A stretch of 64,000 nt of DNA from Rhizobium sp. BK650 (GCF_014195325.1 NZ_JACIBK010000002.1:682001-746000), one strand, 5' to 3'; positions 18,115 through 28,427 are shown, numbered from the stretch's first letter. The notes: generated from the sequence alone by a model not told the origin. Program-made: numbers and translations.

Positions 18115-18248
18115 TTTCGATACCCTCTCCTTCAGGACCGCGTAAGGCTAGTCAAATCGGGTTGAATTTCAAGTCGGAGAGGTGAGACGCGGTTTTTTGC
18201 AGTTCGGCAGGCGGCTGTTCTTGCCGCCCGCCGGGCTTTGTTTGGCCT

Positions 18249-19001
18249 TTACATCACGATGACGCGGGTGCCGACTTTAACCCGATCGTAGAGGTCGACC
18301 ACGTCCTCGTTGCGCAGGCGGATGCAGCCGGAGGAGACGGCGCTGCCGATCGTCCAGGGAGCGTTGGTGCCGTGAATCCGGTAAAGTGTGGAGCCGAGAT
18401 ACATGGCGCGGGCGCCGAGCGGATTTTCCGGACCGCCATCCATGCGGGCAGGAAGATAGTGACCTTTGGCAGCTTCGCGGCTCACCATTTCCGACGGCGG
18501 CGTCCAGTCTGGCCACTCCGATTTGCGGGTGATCGTGTGCGCGCCCGCCCATTCGAAACCTGGCTTGCCGACACCGACGCCATAACGACGCGCCTTGCCG
18601 CCCTCCATGACGAGATAGAGGAAGCGATTATTGGTATCGATGACGATCGTGCCGGGTCTTTCCTTTGTGTCATAGTCGATGATCTGCGGCAGGAACTGCG
18701 GCTCGACCTGCCCGCGGATGACGGGAATGCCAGGACGGACGGCCGAAACCGTCTGTGGCGCCGGTTGTGGCGTACGCTGCATGAAGGTGCGGCGCGGTTG
18801 GAAGAGACCACGCTGCTGCACGATGACCGGCCGTTGATAGACGATGGGGCGAACCGAGCCGCCGCCGAGCTGGTTGACCCAGGGGGCAGTGAGATCGGGG
18901 CTGAGCACGACGGGCGGGCGGTTGGCATAGCGGTCGTCTGCAAGGGCGGCCGTGGACAGAATGCCGAGCATGGCTGCGGCAAGAATAAGGGGTTTCATCA
19001 T
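18249..19001 (-). CDS. L,D-transpeptidase (YkuD domain), tandem paralogue
   Basis: A 250-residue exported YkuD protein with a signal peptide ending AALA. A Pro/Arg/Gln-rich linker follows (PIVYQRPVIVQQRGLFQPRR), about 60 residues longer than in its neighbour. The catalytic part has YRIHGTNAPWTIG and SSGCIRLRNEDVVDLYDRV, so Cys and His are intact. It shares PGTIVIDTNNRFLYLV and EWPDWTPPSEM-type segments with the 17443-18114 protein, about half identical by eye. The linker may span the periplasm. Its start is 134 bases upstream of its paralogue's. Confidence 0.92.
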   Translation of the reverse strand: MMKPLILAAAMLGILSTAALADDRYANRPPVVLSPDLTAPWVNQLGGGSVRPIVYQRPVIVQQRGLFQPRRTFMQRTPQPAPQTVSAVRPGIPVIRGQVEPQFLPQIIDYDTKERPGTIVIDTNNRFLYLVMEGGKARRYGVGVGKPGFEWAGAHTITRKSEWPDWTPPSEMVSREAAKGHYLPARMDGGPENPLGARAMYLGSTLYRIHGTNAPWTIGSAVSSGCIRLRNEDVVDLYDRVKVGTRVIVM

Positions 19002-19211
19002 CGGACGAACTCTCTACAAATGACCGAAAATGCGCTGGCGGAATTGCCCGCCTGCGGTCATGCTGCCATCGCGTCCGCCAGCGAATGGTAAATGCGGATT
19101 CATTAAAGGGCGAAGGACGGGATAAACTTTTCGTCAGGGTTACCGTTGGGTTTGGAAAGAAGGTTTGCAAATGGTAAAGCCGGGTTCGCAAGCAAAATAC
19201 GAGACGAAAAT

Positions 19212-19837
<626 letters not shown>

Positions 19838-19841
<4 letters not shown>

Positions 19842-20326
19842 AGTCGTCGATTATTATGCTTGCCGCAGCGCTGCTTCTTTCCGCTTCTGCAGCCCTGGCG
19901 CAAACGCCGCAGCTCGATCCCGGCGAAAAGCTTGAAAAGCTGCAGTTTCCAGCCGTGACCATGCAGCTGAAAGGTTGGACCAAGTTCGGCAACAGCCATG
20001 TTTATACGCTGCCCGTACGTACCGGCCAGCATGTGAAGATCAGTTTCGAGACGAAGAGCAAATTCGCTTTTCTTGCGATCTTCGATCTGTCTAAACCCGA
20101 TGATGAGGCCTTCTTCGGCACCGACGAGGACGGCTCAAGCTACGAAACGACGATCAGGGAAAACGCCACCTGGCTGCTGCGGCCTTATTATTCCAAGGTC
20201 TCGCCCCGTCGCGGGCTGGGCGCACCCTACAGTATTCTGATTGAGCCACTTGCCGCTGCGCCCCAGCCTTTGCAGCCGGCGCCCGCCCAGCAAGAGCGGC
20301 CATCGCTCTTTCCGAAGCGGAAATAG
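19838..20326 (+). CDS. Small secreted protein of unknown function downstream of tag
   Basis: A 162-residue protein with a clear signal peptide (LLLSASAALA) and a mature part of about 140 residues with a beta-rich pattern (LPVRTGQHVKISFETKSKFA), as in small periplasmic or C2-like beta-sandwich domains. A Pro/Gln-rich tail ends in a basic KRK. No known domain is recognised. Translation is coupled to tag by an ATGA overlap, but a repair role does not follow, since the product is exported. Confidence 0.7.
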
Positions 20327-20336
20327 TTCGCTTGAA

Positions 20337-20434
20337 GCATGTTGCGCAAATGTGTGCAGCGGTTTGCGGTGACGACATGCGAAAACAACGCTTAAAGCGA
20401 GGAAAGCGAACCTGAAAGATCGCCACACGCTTTA
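20337..20434. repeat. Rhizobial interspersed palindromic repeat between convergent genes
   Basis: The element has outer arms GCATGT (20337) and ACATGC (ends 20380), with inner arms CGCAAA/TTTGCG, and continues to CGCTTTAG at 20434. It lies exactly between the stops of two convergent genes and even supplies the stop codon of the HAD gene. I recall close relatives as frequent intergenic repeats in Rhizobium genomes. It can fold as a hairpin and may end both transcripts. Confidence 0.65.
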
Positions 20435-21136
20435 GTGCAATCCGTCGATCAACCCATGCAGTTCGCCAAGATGATCGATCTTGCGGAAGCGCGGCGCGTC
20501 CTTCGGTTCCTCGACCCGCTCCAAGACCCAGGTGAGCTCATGCGGCACGAAGACGCCGTAGCTTCCGGCGGCAATGGCCGGCACGATATCGGACTTCAAC
20601 GAATTGCCGACCATCATCGCCCGCTCCGGCCCGTCGCCGACCTTGGAGAAGATGCGCCGATAGGTGACGGCCGTCTTGTCCGAAACGATCTCGACTGCGT
20701 CGAAGAAGTCCCCGAGCCCGGACTGGGCAAGCTTGCGCTCCTGGTCGAAAAGATCGCCCTTGGTTATCAACACCAGCAGATACTTCCCCGCGAGCGTCTC
20801 CAACGTTTCGCGCACATGCGGCAGGGTCTCGACCGGATGGGATAGAAGATCGCGTCCAGTATCGAGAATTTTGGAGATCACGCTCGACGGCACCTTGCCC
20901 TCGGTGATCTCGATTGCCGTCTCGATCATCGACAGTGTAAAGCCTTTGATGCCGAAGCCGTAATGGGCAAGGTTGCGTTTCTCCGCTTCGAGAAGCCGCT
21001 CGGAAATCTTTGCTCCATCGGCGAAATCGGCAAGAAGGCTGCTAAAATGCTCTTCCGTCAGCCGGTAATAATGTTCGTTCTGCCAGAGCGTATCGTCGGC
21101 GTCGAAACCGATCGTGGTCAATGGTCGGGCGGTCAT
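20432..21136 (-). CDS. HAD-superfamily hydrolase
   Basis: A 234-residue haloacid dehalogenase-type phosphatase. Motif I is TIGFDADDTLWQNEHYY (nucleophile Asp within FDADDT), motif II VLITKG, and motif III/IV near MVGNSLKSDIVPAIAAGSYG. A helical cap lies between motifs I and II. The pattern is that of the small-molecule phosphatase group; the substrate cannot be named. Its stop codon lies within a repeat shared with the convergent gene upstream of it on the map. Confidence 0.88.
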   Translation of the reverse strand: MTARPLTTIGFDADDTLWQNEHYYRLTEEHFSSLLADFADGAKISERLLEAEKRNLAHYGFGIKGFTLSMIETAIEITEGKVPSSVISKILDTGRDLLSHPVETLPHVRETLETLAGKYLLVLITKGDLFDQERKLAQSGLGDFFDAVEIVSDKTAVTYRRIFSKVGDGPERAMMVGNSLKSDIVPAIAAGSYGVFVPHELTWVLERVEEPKDAPRFRKIDHLGELHGLIDGLH

Positions 21137-21377
21137 ATGCGCACCTCTAAAAATACGGCAAGCAATCTATTCCCGGCCTGTGTCGAGACAAGGGCGTTGC
21201 TGCTGGTTTGAACGAGGCCGTGTTCCATTGAAAAGCGCGACCCGGAGACCTACATGAAGGTTGCCTCACCTTGCAGCCAGCCCCGGCTGTGCCTGTCACG
21301 CTCAGGCCAATAATCAAAAAATAGAGTTCAGCAGTCCGCAAGCCCCTATTGCGGCAGACACAAGGGAATTTCTCGAC

Positions 21378-22427
21378 ATGCGTTACAATCAACTCGGAAA
21401 TACCGGACTTTTCGTATCTGAAATCTGCCTTGGCACTATGACTTTCGGTGAAGCCAAGGAAGGCACCATCTGGGGTTCCATCGCCGATGTCGATCAGAAG
21501 GTCGCCGATGAAATCGTCCAGCGCTCGCTGGATGCCGGCGTCAATTTCATCGACACCGCAGACGTCTATTCCTTTGGCGAATCCGAGCGGTTGCTCGGCC
21601 AGGCGCTGAAGAATCTCGGTGTTCCGCGCAAGGATGTCGTCATCGCCACCAAGGTCTATGGCGTCATGGGCGACAAGCCGAATGATCGTGGCGCCTCGCG
21701 CGGTCATATCATGGATTCCGTCGAAGCCAGCCTGAAGCGCCTGCAGACGGATCATATCGACCTCTATCAGATCCATGCCACCGATCCGGTTACGCCGATC
21801 GACGAGACGCTACGCGCACTCGATGATCTCGTCTCTCGCGGCATGGTGCGTTACGTCGGCGTGTCCAACTGGCAGGCCTGGCGCATCGCCAAGGCGCTCG
21901 GCATTTCCGAGCGCAAGGACTATGCCCGTTTTGAGACCGTACAAGCCTATTATTCGATTGCCGGCCGCGACCTCGAACGCGATATCGTGCCTCTGCTGCA
22001 GGAAGAAAAGCTCGGTCTCATGGTCTGGTCGCCGCTCGCAGGGGGCCTGCTCTCGGGCAAGTATGGCCCGGGCGCACCGGGCAATGGCGAAGGCCGCCGC
22101 GCCAATTTCGACTTCCCGCCCGTCGACAAGGACCGGGCTTGGGCCTGCGTTGCCGTCATGCGCGAGATTGCTGAAAAACGTGGCGTGAGCGTCGCCACCG
22201 TGGCGCTGGCTTACATCCTTGCCAAGCCGTTTGTGACAACTGTCATAATCGGCGCCAAGCGTGTCGACCAGCTCAACCAGAACCTTGCCGCCGTCAAACT
22301 GAAGCTCGATGCCGACGAGATCAAGCGCCTCGACGAGGTCAGTGCTCTGGCTGCGGAATATCCGGGCTGGATGCTGTCCCGCCAGGCTGCCGGCCGCCGC
22401 CCGGCCGATTTCGAACCGAAGGCCTGA
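21378..22427 (+). CDS. Aldo/keto reductase
   Basis: A 349-residue NADPH-dependent reductase with the (beta/alpha)8 fold. The tetrad is visible as Asp and Tyr in FIDTADVYSFGESE, Lys in VVIATKVYG, and His in LYQIHATDP. The C-terminal cofactor part has VTTVIIGAKRVDQLNQNL. Reading from the ATG at 21378 gives MRYNQLGNTGLFVSEICLG, the standard family start; the open frame before it is not family-like. The substrate is unknown. A strong hairpin follows at 22435. Confidence 0.93.
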   Translation: MRYNQLGNTGLFVSEICLGTMTFGEAKEGTIWGSIADVDQKVADEIVQRSLDAGVNFIDTADVYSFGESERLLGQALKNLGVPRKDVVIATKVYGVMGDKPNDRGASRGHIMDSVEASLKRLQTDHIDLYQIHATDPVTPIDETLRALDDLVSRGMVRYVGVSNWQAWRIAKALGISERKDYARFETVQAYYSIAGRDLERDIVPLLQEEKLGLMVWSPLAGGLLSGKYGPGAPGNGEGRRANFDFPPVDKDRAWACVAVMREIAEKRGVSVATVALAYILAKPFVTTVIIGAKRVDQLNQNLAAVKLKLDADEIKRLDEVSALAAEYPGWMLSRQAAGRRPADFEPKA

Positions 22428-22434
22428 TTGAGCG

Positions 22435-22463
22435 AAGGGCCGCCGTCGACGACGGCGGCCCTT
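22435..22463. terminator. Bidirectional hairpin between convergent genes
   Basis: AAGGGCCGCCGTC pairs with GACGGCGGCCCTT around GAC, a 13-bp perfect stem between the aldo/keto reductase stop and the convergent DUF305 stop. The T-run is weak, so termination is likely but not certain. Confidence 0.7.
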
Positions 22464-22476
22464 GCATTGCGAAAGC

Positions 22477-22836
22477 TTACTTGGCGTGTGCCTTTAGCCA
22501 GGCATTCATCTCAGCTATTTCCGCCTCCTGGGCCTTGATGACGCTTTCAGCAAGTTTGCGGATCTTTGGATCCTTGCCGTATTGCAGCTCGATCTTCGCC
22601 ATGTCGATCGCGCCCTGGTGATGAGGGATCATGCTGCGGACGAAATCGACGTCGGTATTGCCGCTGAGTTCGATCATCATGTTCTTGTGCATTCTGTCAT
22701 TGGCCTCGGTGAAAGCCTGGCTGGACGGACCGTTGCCGCCCATGTGCTTGGCCATATCCATGCCCTGCATATCCTCGGCCAAGGCCGGCACAGCAAAGGC
22801 GATAGTGGCGGAAAGTGCGATCAATTTCAGAGACAT
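22477..22836 (-). CDS. DUF305 (CopM-like) exported protein
   Basis: A 119-residue protein with a signal peptide (IALSATIAFAVPALA) and the DUF305 core: Met/His-rich MQGMDMAKHM, then FVRSMIPHHQGAIDMAKIEL, the family signature. DUF305 proteins such as CopM bind copper through Met and His in the periplasm. The open frame extends upstream to 23211, but GAGGAAGGAAT before the ATG at 22836 fixes the start. The next gene upstream on the same strand is a small Cys/His-bearing protein, which strengthens a metal-related reading. Confidence 0.88.
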   Translation of the reverse strand: MSLKLIALSATIAFAVPALAEDMQGMDMAKHMGGNGPSSQAFTEANDRMHKNMMIELSGNTDVDFVRSMIPHHQGAIDMAKIELQYGKDPKIRKLAESVIKAQEAEIAEMNAWLKAHAK

Positions 22837-22907
22837 GAGTATTCCTTCCTCTGTCTGACAATAGGTTGGGTAGCAGCCTGCGGCTGCCGCTCTGCGAGAA
22901 GGATCGG

Positions 22908-23273
22908 TCAGATGAAACGGGGAGGCGGCGCCTGGGGCGCGGGTTTGGTGTCTCTCAGCGCACGATCGAGCGCCGGAGATGGATAGGCGAAAACATGTTT
23001 GCCGCCGTCGGCAAACAGATCGGCCACCGGCAGAACCATGCAGGCCGCACAGAGCGGCATATGGGCGATACCCGTGGCGCACGGATCTTTCGCAGAATTG
23101 GCCTTGGCTGCCACCTCGGCCATGTTCATGCCATCGGCGTGATGATGCGGCGAGCCAGCCTCGGCCTGAACGGCCATGCTCATCGACGCGCAGGTCGGAC
23201 AGCCTGCCCATGCGGACATGGTGCTGTAAACCAGCCAGCCGAAGAACATCGCGATAAGAGCCAAAGCGCGCAT
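22908..23273 (-). CDS. Small membrane/exported protein with CxxC and His clusters
   Basis: A 121-residue protein with an N-terminal hydrophobic segment (ALALIAMFFGWLVYSTMSAWA), then CPTC, a SPHHHADGMNMAE stretch, and LCAACMVLPVADLF. The paired cysteines and the His/Met run could bind a metal. It lies 71 bases upstream of the DUF305 gene on the same strand. I place the start at the ATG at 23273; the frame is open further upstream, and no strong ribosome site is seen. Resemblance to DUF2946-type proteins is possible but not certain. Confidence 0.65.
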   Translation of the reverse strand: MRALALIAMFFGWLVYSTMSAWAGCPTCASMSMAVQAEAGSPHHHADGMNMAEVAAKANSAKDPCATGIAHMPLCAACMVLPVADLFADGGKHVFAYPSPALDRALRDTKPAPQAPPPRFI

Positions 23274-23313
23274 GCGAAAAACATAGGCAGGTACAAACGA
23301 AAAGCCAAGCGCC

Positions 23314-24072
23314 TCACCACGCAGCAATGACCTTATGAACGATCTGATAGTCGCGGCTTTCCTCACCGAGGGGCGCAACCGGCCAGTCCCAGCGAGCCTT
23401 GGCCTCGGGTGGCGCCACGCCATGCAGCAGATCGGCTTCCTCGTGCACCTTGCCGGTGCGATCAATGACGGCATAGGAAATGTCGGTTACCAGACAGGTA
23501 CGGCAGGGGAGGTCAGCCAGCCCTTGAAGATGCGCCGAGATCAGCCTCTCGACGCTATCGGCCGGCATTCCGGATGAGACTTCGGTTTCGAATTGCCGTT
23601 TCACGCCACGCCCGATCTGCGAGAGCAAATTGGCGGAAACGACGAAATCGAGATAGGGTACGCCGCGCAGGAAGCCGAACGGTTCTGGGTCACGACCCGC
23701 CTTCAGGTCGTCATAGCCAGAGAGATCGCGCTCGATCAGTCGCACGTTCCGATAGCGCTTGCCCTTCAGCCGCAGGCGCACTGACACCAGATGCACGAGG
23801 TCGACAAGAACCACCGTGTCGAAGCTCTCAGCCAGATCCTCGATCGGCACATCTTTGAGCAATCCCGAGCCGAGCACCACGGCAGTCCGCCGCTGCGAGA
23901 GCCCTGATATCGCGGCGCGAACTGCATCCTTGCAATTCGCTTCATGTGAGGCCCAGTCCTTGCTGCAGCGGCTCGCGCGGGACCAGAGATTGACCGAATA
24001 GCGGATATAGCGGCGGTGCTGGCTGCCCGTAAGCGCTGACGTGGCGAGATACTGCAGGGCTTCCGCGATCAT
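23314..24072 (-). CDS. Uncharacterised Rossmann-like protein, possible methyltransferase
   Basis: A 252-residue cytosolic protein. Residues 60-95 read RTAVVLGSGLLKDVPIEDLA then FDTVVLVDLVHLVSVRLRLK, a beta-alpha-beta pattern like a SAM- or nucleotide-binding Rossmann fold with Gly-x-Gly and an acidic residue after the second strand. VPYLDFVVSANLLSQIG could be the motif IV region. I do not recognise the family. It is divergent from hisS with 135 bases between starts. Confidence 0.65.
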   Translation of the reverse strand: MIAEALQYLATSALTGSQHRRYIRYSVNLWSRASRCSKDWASHEANCKDAVRAAISGLSQRRTAVVLGSGLLKDVPIEDLAESFDTVVLVDLVHLVSVRLRLKGKRYRNVRLIERDLSGYDDLKAGRDPEPFGFLRGVPYLDFVVSANLLSQIGRGVKRQFETEVSSGMPADSVERLISAHLQGLADLPCRTCLVTDISYAVIDRTGKVHEEADLLHGVAPPEAKARWDWPVAPLGEESRDYQIVHKVIAAW

Positions 24073-24207
24073 TGATATATCCTGATGACAGGTCGTTTCC
24101 GCATCGATCCATCGATTCTGGTCGCCATATCAAGACCCTTGCCCTTGCCGCTCCCCGCCCAATCCGCTAGGAAACCGCCACTGTCACATATGTGGAAATC
24201 CCCCGAA

Positions 24208-25731
24208 ATGAACGACAAGCAGAAGAAACCGCAAAAGCTCAAGGCCCGCCTTCCGCGCGGGTTCGTCGACCGCTCCGCAGCCGATCTCCGCGCCGTCAAC
24301 GAAATGACCGCGAAGATCCGCAAGGTCTATGAGCATTATGGTTTCGATCCGGTCGAAACGCCGCTGCTTGAATACACTGATGCCCTCGGCAAGTTCCTGC
24401 CCGATAGCGACCGCCCGAACGAGGGCGTCTTTTCGCTGCAGGACGATGACGACCAGTGGATGTCGCTGCGCTACGACCTGACGGCGCCTCTCGCCCGTCA
24501 CGTCGCCGAGAATTTCAACGAGATCCAGCTTCCCTACCGCACCTACCGCGCCGGCTACGTCTTCCGCAACGAGAAGCCGGGTCCAGGCCGTTTCCGCCAG
24601 TTCATGCAGTTCGATGCCGACACAGTCGGCGCACCGGGCGTCCAGGCTGATGCCGAAATGTGCATGATGATGTCGGATACGCTGGAAGCGCTCGGCATCA
24701 AGCGCGGCGACTATATGATCCGCGTCAATAACCGCAAGGTTCTGGACGGTGTGCTCGAAGCAATCGGCCTCGGCGGCGACGACAAGGCCGGTCAGCGCCT
24801 CAACGTGCTGCGCGCCATCGACAAGCTCGACAAGTTCGGCCCTGAAGGCGTCGCCCTGCTGCTCGGCCCCGGCCGCAAGGATGAATCCGGCGACTTCACC
24901 AAGGGTGCCGGCCTTGACCAGAGCCAGATCGAGAAGGTGCTGTTCTTCGTCGGCATCAAAGACTATGCCGAAAGCGCAGCCCGGCTCGCCGAGTTGGTCG
25001 CCGGCACCGAGAAGGGCGTCGAAGGCGTCGAGGAGCTGAATTTCATCGGCGCGCTGGTTACCAGCGCCGGCTACCAGTCCGACCGCATCAAGATCGATCC
25101 CTCTGTCGTCCGCGGCCTCGAATATTATACTGGCCCGGTCTACGAGGCCGAGTTGCTCTTCGACGTCACCAACGAAAAGGGCGAGAAGGTCGTCTTCGGC
25201 TCCGTCGGCGGCGGCGGCCGGTATGACGGTCTCGTTTCCCGCTTCATGGGCCAGCCCGTCCCGGCAACCGGCTTCTCCATCGGCGTCTCGCGACTGATGA
25301 CGGCGCTGAAGAATCTCGGCAAGCTTGGCCAGCAGGACATTATCGAGCCTGTTCTCGTCACCGTCATGGATGGCGATGTCGGGGCCATGGGCCGCTACCA
25401 GCGTTTCACGCAGGAGCTTCGCGCAGCCGGCATCCGCGCGGAAATGTTCCAGGGCAACTGGAAGAAGTTCGGCAACCAGCTGAAATATGCCGACCGCCGC
25501 GGCTGCCCGATCGCCATCATCCAGGGTGGCGACGAGCGCGCTCAGGGCGTTGTCCAGATCAAGGATCTGATCGAGGGTAAGCGCCTCTCCGGCGAGATCG
25601 AGGACAACACGACTTGGCGCGAGGCGCGTGTGGCGCAGGAAACCGTTGCGGAAACCGATCTCGTCGCCAAAGTGAAGGAAATCCTCGCCGCCCAGGCGGA
25701 GGACCGGAAGAGGGCTGCGAATGCGCAGTAG
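24208..25731 (+). CDS. hisS: Histidine-tRNA ligase
   Basis: A 507-residue class II aminoacyl-tRNA synthetase that charges tRNA-His. Motif 1 region is [17 protein letters not shown], motif 2 [20 protein letters not shown], and motif 3 [14 protein letters not shown]. The histidine-specific stretch [17 protein letters not shown] is present, and the C-terminal anticodon domain follows [10 protein letters not shown]. The frame opens earlier (24085), but the ATG at 24208 gives [19 protein letters not shown], the usual rhizobial start. A palindromic repeat separates it from hisZ. Confidence 0.95.
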   Translation: MNDKQKKPQKLKARLPRGFVDRSAADLRAVNEMTAKIRKVYEHYGFDPVETPLLEYTDALGKFLPDSDRPNEGVFSLQDDDDQWMSLRYDLTAPLARHVAENFNEIQLPYRTYRAGYVFRNEKPGPGRFRQFMQFDADTVGAPGVQADAEMCMMMSDTLEALGIKRGDYMIRVNNRKVLDGVLEAIGLGGDDKAGQRLNVLRAIDKLDKFGPEGVALLLGPGRKDESGDFTKGAGLDQSQIEKVLFFVGIKDYAESAARLAELVAGTEKGVEGVEELNFIGALVTSAGYQSDRIKIDPSVVRGLEYYTGPVYEAELLFDVTNEKGEKVVFGSVGGGGRYDGLVSRFMGQPVPATGFSIGVSRLMTALKNLGKLGQQDIIEPVLVTVMDGDVGAMGRYQRFTQELRAAGIRAEMFQGNWKKFGNQLKYADRRGCPIAIIQGGDERAQGVVQIKDLIEGKRLSGEIEDNTTWREARVAQETVAETDLVAKVKEILAAQAEDRKRAANAQ

Positions 25732-25732
25732 A

Positions 25733-25884
25733 CCCCTCCCCCACCCCGCCCCACAAGGGGGAGGGGCTCACCGCGGCACTGGCCTGCCAAAGGCGACGTT
25801 TGCCTCCGCTTCAACGAATCTGATGTCGTGGGGCGAGCGCTCCAAGTTAGCCCCTCCCACCTGTGGGGAGGGGTTGGGGAGGGG
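25733..25884. repeat. Palindromic intergenic repeat between hisS and hisZ
   Basis: The left arm CCCCTCCCCCACCCCGCCCC and AAGGGGGAGGGGCT pair with AGCCCCTCCCACC and GGGGAGGGGTTGGGGAGGGG on the right; the whole of the 175-base gap is nearly this element. It starts two bases after the hisS stop. Like the glcE-glcF element, it sits inside an operon and should form a large RNA hairpin. Confidence 0.8.
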
Positions 25885-25905
25885 ACTTTACCCAGGAGCA
25901 CAACG

Positions 25906-27027
25906 ATGCCCCTGATCAACCTCCCTGATTTCTCCGGCGAGCTTCTGGACGAATTCTCCGCTCGCAAGGCGGAGCGCATCGACACGCCGGTCATCCAGCC
26001 GGCCGAACCGTTTCTCGATATCGCCGGAGAAGATCTTCGCCGGCGCATCTTCATGACGGAAAGCGAGACCGGCGCCAGCCTCTGCCTGCGCCCGGAATTC
26101 ACCATTCCCGTCTGTTTGCGTCATATCGAGAGCGCCACGGGCACGCCAAAGCGTTATTCCTACCTCGGCGAAGTCTTCCGCCAGCGCCGCGATGGTAGCA
26201 ATGAATTCTATCAGGCCGGCATCGAAGACCTCGGCGATATCAATCTCGCCAGCGCCGACGCTCGCGCGATCGGCGATGCCGTCGGTATACTTTCCCGCCT
26301 GCTGCCCGGCCGGCAGCTCTCCGTCACCATCGGCGATCAGTCCGTGTTCGAAGCCGTCGTGCAAGCGCTCGGCCTGCCGCTCGGCTGGCAGAAGCGGTTG
26401 ATCCACGCCTTTGGCAACATGATCCAGCTGGAGAGCCTGCTGGCGAGGCTCGTCAGCCCGCAATTCGTGACCGGCCTCGACGACAAGGTCGCTGGCCTCG
26501 TTGGCCAGGACGACGAGAAGGCGCTGATCGCCTTTATCGACGAGACGATGCAGGCGACCGGCTATTCCACCAATGCCAGCCGCTCGCCGCAGGAGATCGC
26601 CCGGCGGCTGAAGGAAAAGCTCGTTCTCGCCGAGACCCGGCTGGATGACGCGGCCTTCCAGGTTCTGGAGCAGTTCCTGTCTCTGAACGTGCCGCTCGTC
26701 AACGCGTCCGCCGCCCTCTCGCATTTCGCTGATGCAGCCGGGCTGAAGCTTGGCAATGCACTGGCGCGTTTCGATGGCCGTGTTGCAGCGCTCTTCAATG
26801 CCGGCGTCGATCTCTCGCTTATCGAATACCGTGCCGCTTTCGGCCGGCCGCTCGATTATTATACCGGCCTCGTCTTCGAGGTGATGGTCGAGGGCTCCTC
26901 GGCGGTACTGGCCGGTGGCGGCCGTTTCGACAGACTGATGACTTTCCTCGGCGCCAAGGACCGTATTCCCGCCGTCGGCTTCTCTCTCTGGCTCGACCGT
27001 ATCGAAACCGAAAGGGCAGCCGCATGA
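25906..27027 (+). CDS. hisZ: ATP phosphoribosyltransferase regulatory subunit HisZ
   Basis: A 373-residue catalytically silent paralogue of histidyl-tRNA synthetase that joins short HisG to make the active hetero-octamer of histidine biosynthesis step 1. It shows synthetase-like blocks ([60 protein letters not shown]), and the full anticodon domain is absent. CCAGGAG precedes the ATG at 25906; the longer frame runs through the repeat. Its stop overlaps hisG (ATGA). Confidence 0.95.
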   Translation: MPLINLPDFSGELLDEFSARKAERIDTPVIQPAEPFLDIAGEDLRRRIFMTESETGASLCLRPEFTIPVCLRHIESATGTPKRYSYLGEVFRQRRDGSNEFYQAGIEDLGDINLASADARAIGDAVGILSRLLPGRQLSVTIGDQSVFEAVVQALGLPLGWQKRLIHAFGNMIQLESLLARLVSPQFVTGLDDKVAGLVGQDDEKALIAFIDETMQATGYSTNASRSPQEIARRLKEKLVLAETRLDDAAFQVLEQFLSLNVPLVNASAALSHFADAAGLKLGNALARFDGRVAALFNAGVDLSLIEYRAAFGRPLDYYTGLVFEVMVEGSSAVLAGGGRFDRLMTFLGAKDRIPAVGFSLWLDRIETERAAA

Positions 27028-27719
27028 CGATCACCATTGCGCTTCCCTCCAAGGGCCGCATGAAGGACGACTGCTCTGATATCTTCGAGCGCGCCGGCCT
27101 GAAAATCCATGCCGTCGGCAATGAGCGCTCCTATCGCGGCCGCGTCGAAGGCTGGGACGATGTGGAGATCGCCTTCCTCTCGGCCTCGGAAATTTCACGC
27201 GAGCTCGGCAACGGCTCGATCGATTTCGGTGTCACCGGCGAAGACCTCGTGCGCGAAGGCCTTGCGGAAGCTGACAAGCGGGTCGAATTCTGCGCCCGGC
27301 TCGGCTTCGGCCACGCCGATGTCGTCGTCGCCGTGCCTGAAATCTGGCTGGACGTTGATACGATGGCCGATCTCGTTGACGTCGCTGCCGATTTTCGTGC
27401 CCGTCATGGCCGTCGGCTGGCGATCGCCACGAAATACTGGCGTCTGACGCAGCAGTTTTTCTCCAGTCAGCACGGCATTCAACTGTATCGTATCGTCGAA
27501 AGCCTCGGCGCTACGGAAGGAGCGCCCGCTTCAGGTTCGGCCGATATCATCGTCGATATTACCTCGACAGGCTCCACCCTGCGCGCCAACCACCTTAAGG
27601 TGCTCTCCGATGGCGTCATTCTGCATTCGGAAGCCTGCCTGGTGCGCGCCCGCAAGGACGCCCATGCCGATATGCCCGCCGTAGCGGCGATTATCGAGGC
27701 TGTCCGCTCGGTTCTCTGA
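27024..27719 (+). CDS. hisG: ATP phosphoribosyltransferase, short form catalytic subunit
   Basis: A 231-residue short HisG that condenses ATP with PRPP, the first step of histidine biosynthesis. Family segments are [35 protein letters not shown], and the PRPP-loop [20 protein letters not shown]. The C-terminal histidine-binding domain of the long form is missing, so it depends on HisZ next door. ATGA overlap with hisZ indicates coupled translation. A bidirectional terminator follows at 27734. Confidence 0.96.
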   Translation: MTITIALPSKGRMKDDCSDIFERAGLKIHAVGNERSYRGRVEGWDDVEIAFLSASEISRELGNGSIDFGVTGEDLVREGLAEADKRVEFCARLGFGHADVVVAVPEIWLDVDTMADLVDVAADFRARHGRRLAIATKYWRLTQQFFSSQHGIQLYRIVESLGATEGAPASGSADIIVDITSTGSTLRANHLKVLSDGVILHSEACLVRARKDAHADMPAVAAIIEAVRSVL

Positions 27720-27733
27720 ATGGAATTACTGAA

Positions 27734-27773
27734 CATGCAAAACCCGCCGTCAGAAGACGGCGGGTTTTGCATG
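27734..27773. terminator. Bidirectional terminator between hisG and DoxX gene
   Basis: CATGCAAAACCCGCCGTC pairs with GACGGCGGGTTTTGCATG around AGAA. A T-run in the descending arm on either strand makes it work in both directions. Confidence 0.9.
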
Positions 27774-27790
27774 TTTGGGAGGAGATGGAA

Positions 27791-28222
27791 TTAGCGGGCA
27801 GCGACGGCCTGCAATCCGCGGCGGCGTGCGTCGATCGAATAGGCACCGGCACCGACTGTGGCGAGCAGGATGTACGCGCCGGCCAGCGTGATGTTCTTCA
27901 TGACCATGATCTGGTTGAGGATATTCACGAGTTCCGCACCGCTTGCGTAGGGCAGGTGGAAGACAACGGCCGTGAAGACACAGAAACCGGCAAGCAGCCA
28001 GCCAACGATGCGCACCTGGAAGCCCGTGAGAACTGCAAGGCCGGTCAGCAGTTCGAAGAGGCCTGCGACATAGGCCAACAGGGTAGCGGCCGGCAGGCCG
28101 GCACCGGCGATCATGCCTGCAGTACCGGCAGCATCGGTTATCTTGCCGAAGCCGGCAAGGATGAACATGAAGGACAGGAGGATGCGGGCAAGAAGGATGA
28201 GGACGTTGTTCGTATTCGACAT
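27791..28222 (-). CDS. DoxX-family membrane protein
   Basis: A 143-residue inner membrane protein with four hydrophobic helices (VLILLARILLSFMFILAGF at the start, then LLAYVAGLFELLTGLAVLTG). The AGFGKITDAAGT and LPYASGAELVN patterns are those of DoxX/SURF4-type proteins, which have been linked to thiol/redox stress in other bacteria. The function here is open. It faces hisG across a shared terminator and stands alone. Confidence 0.88.
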   Translation of the reverse strand: MSNTNNVLILLARILLSFMFILAGFGKITDAAGTAGMIAGAGLPAATLLAYVAGLFELLTGLAVLTGFQVRIVGWLLAGFCVFTAVVFHLPYASGAELVNILNQIMVMKNITLAGAYILLATVGAGAYSIDARRRGLQAVAAR

Positions 28223-28427
28223 GGACGTTGCTCCGTTGAACGACTTTGGAGGTCTTGATGCCCCTGCACCATGTTGGACCTCGAATGCCTCCTATTTCGC
28301 CTTTTTCTGCGATCAGGGAAAGATAAACGCCAGCGGACAGTTTGTTCACTAATATGAAACGATGCGGTGACTTGCCTTGCGGGGTGGGCGTCTTCTATGG
28401 TCGCCGCCTCACCCAAGGAGAACTCTG

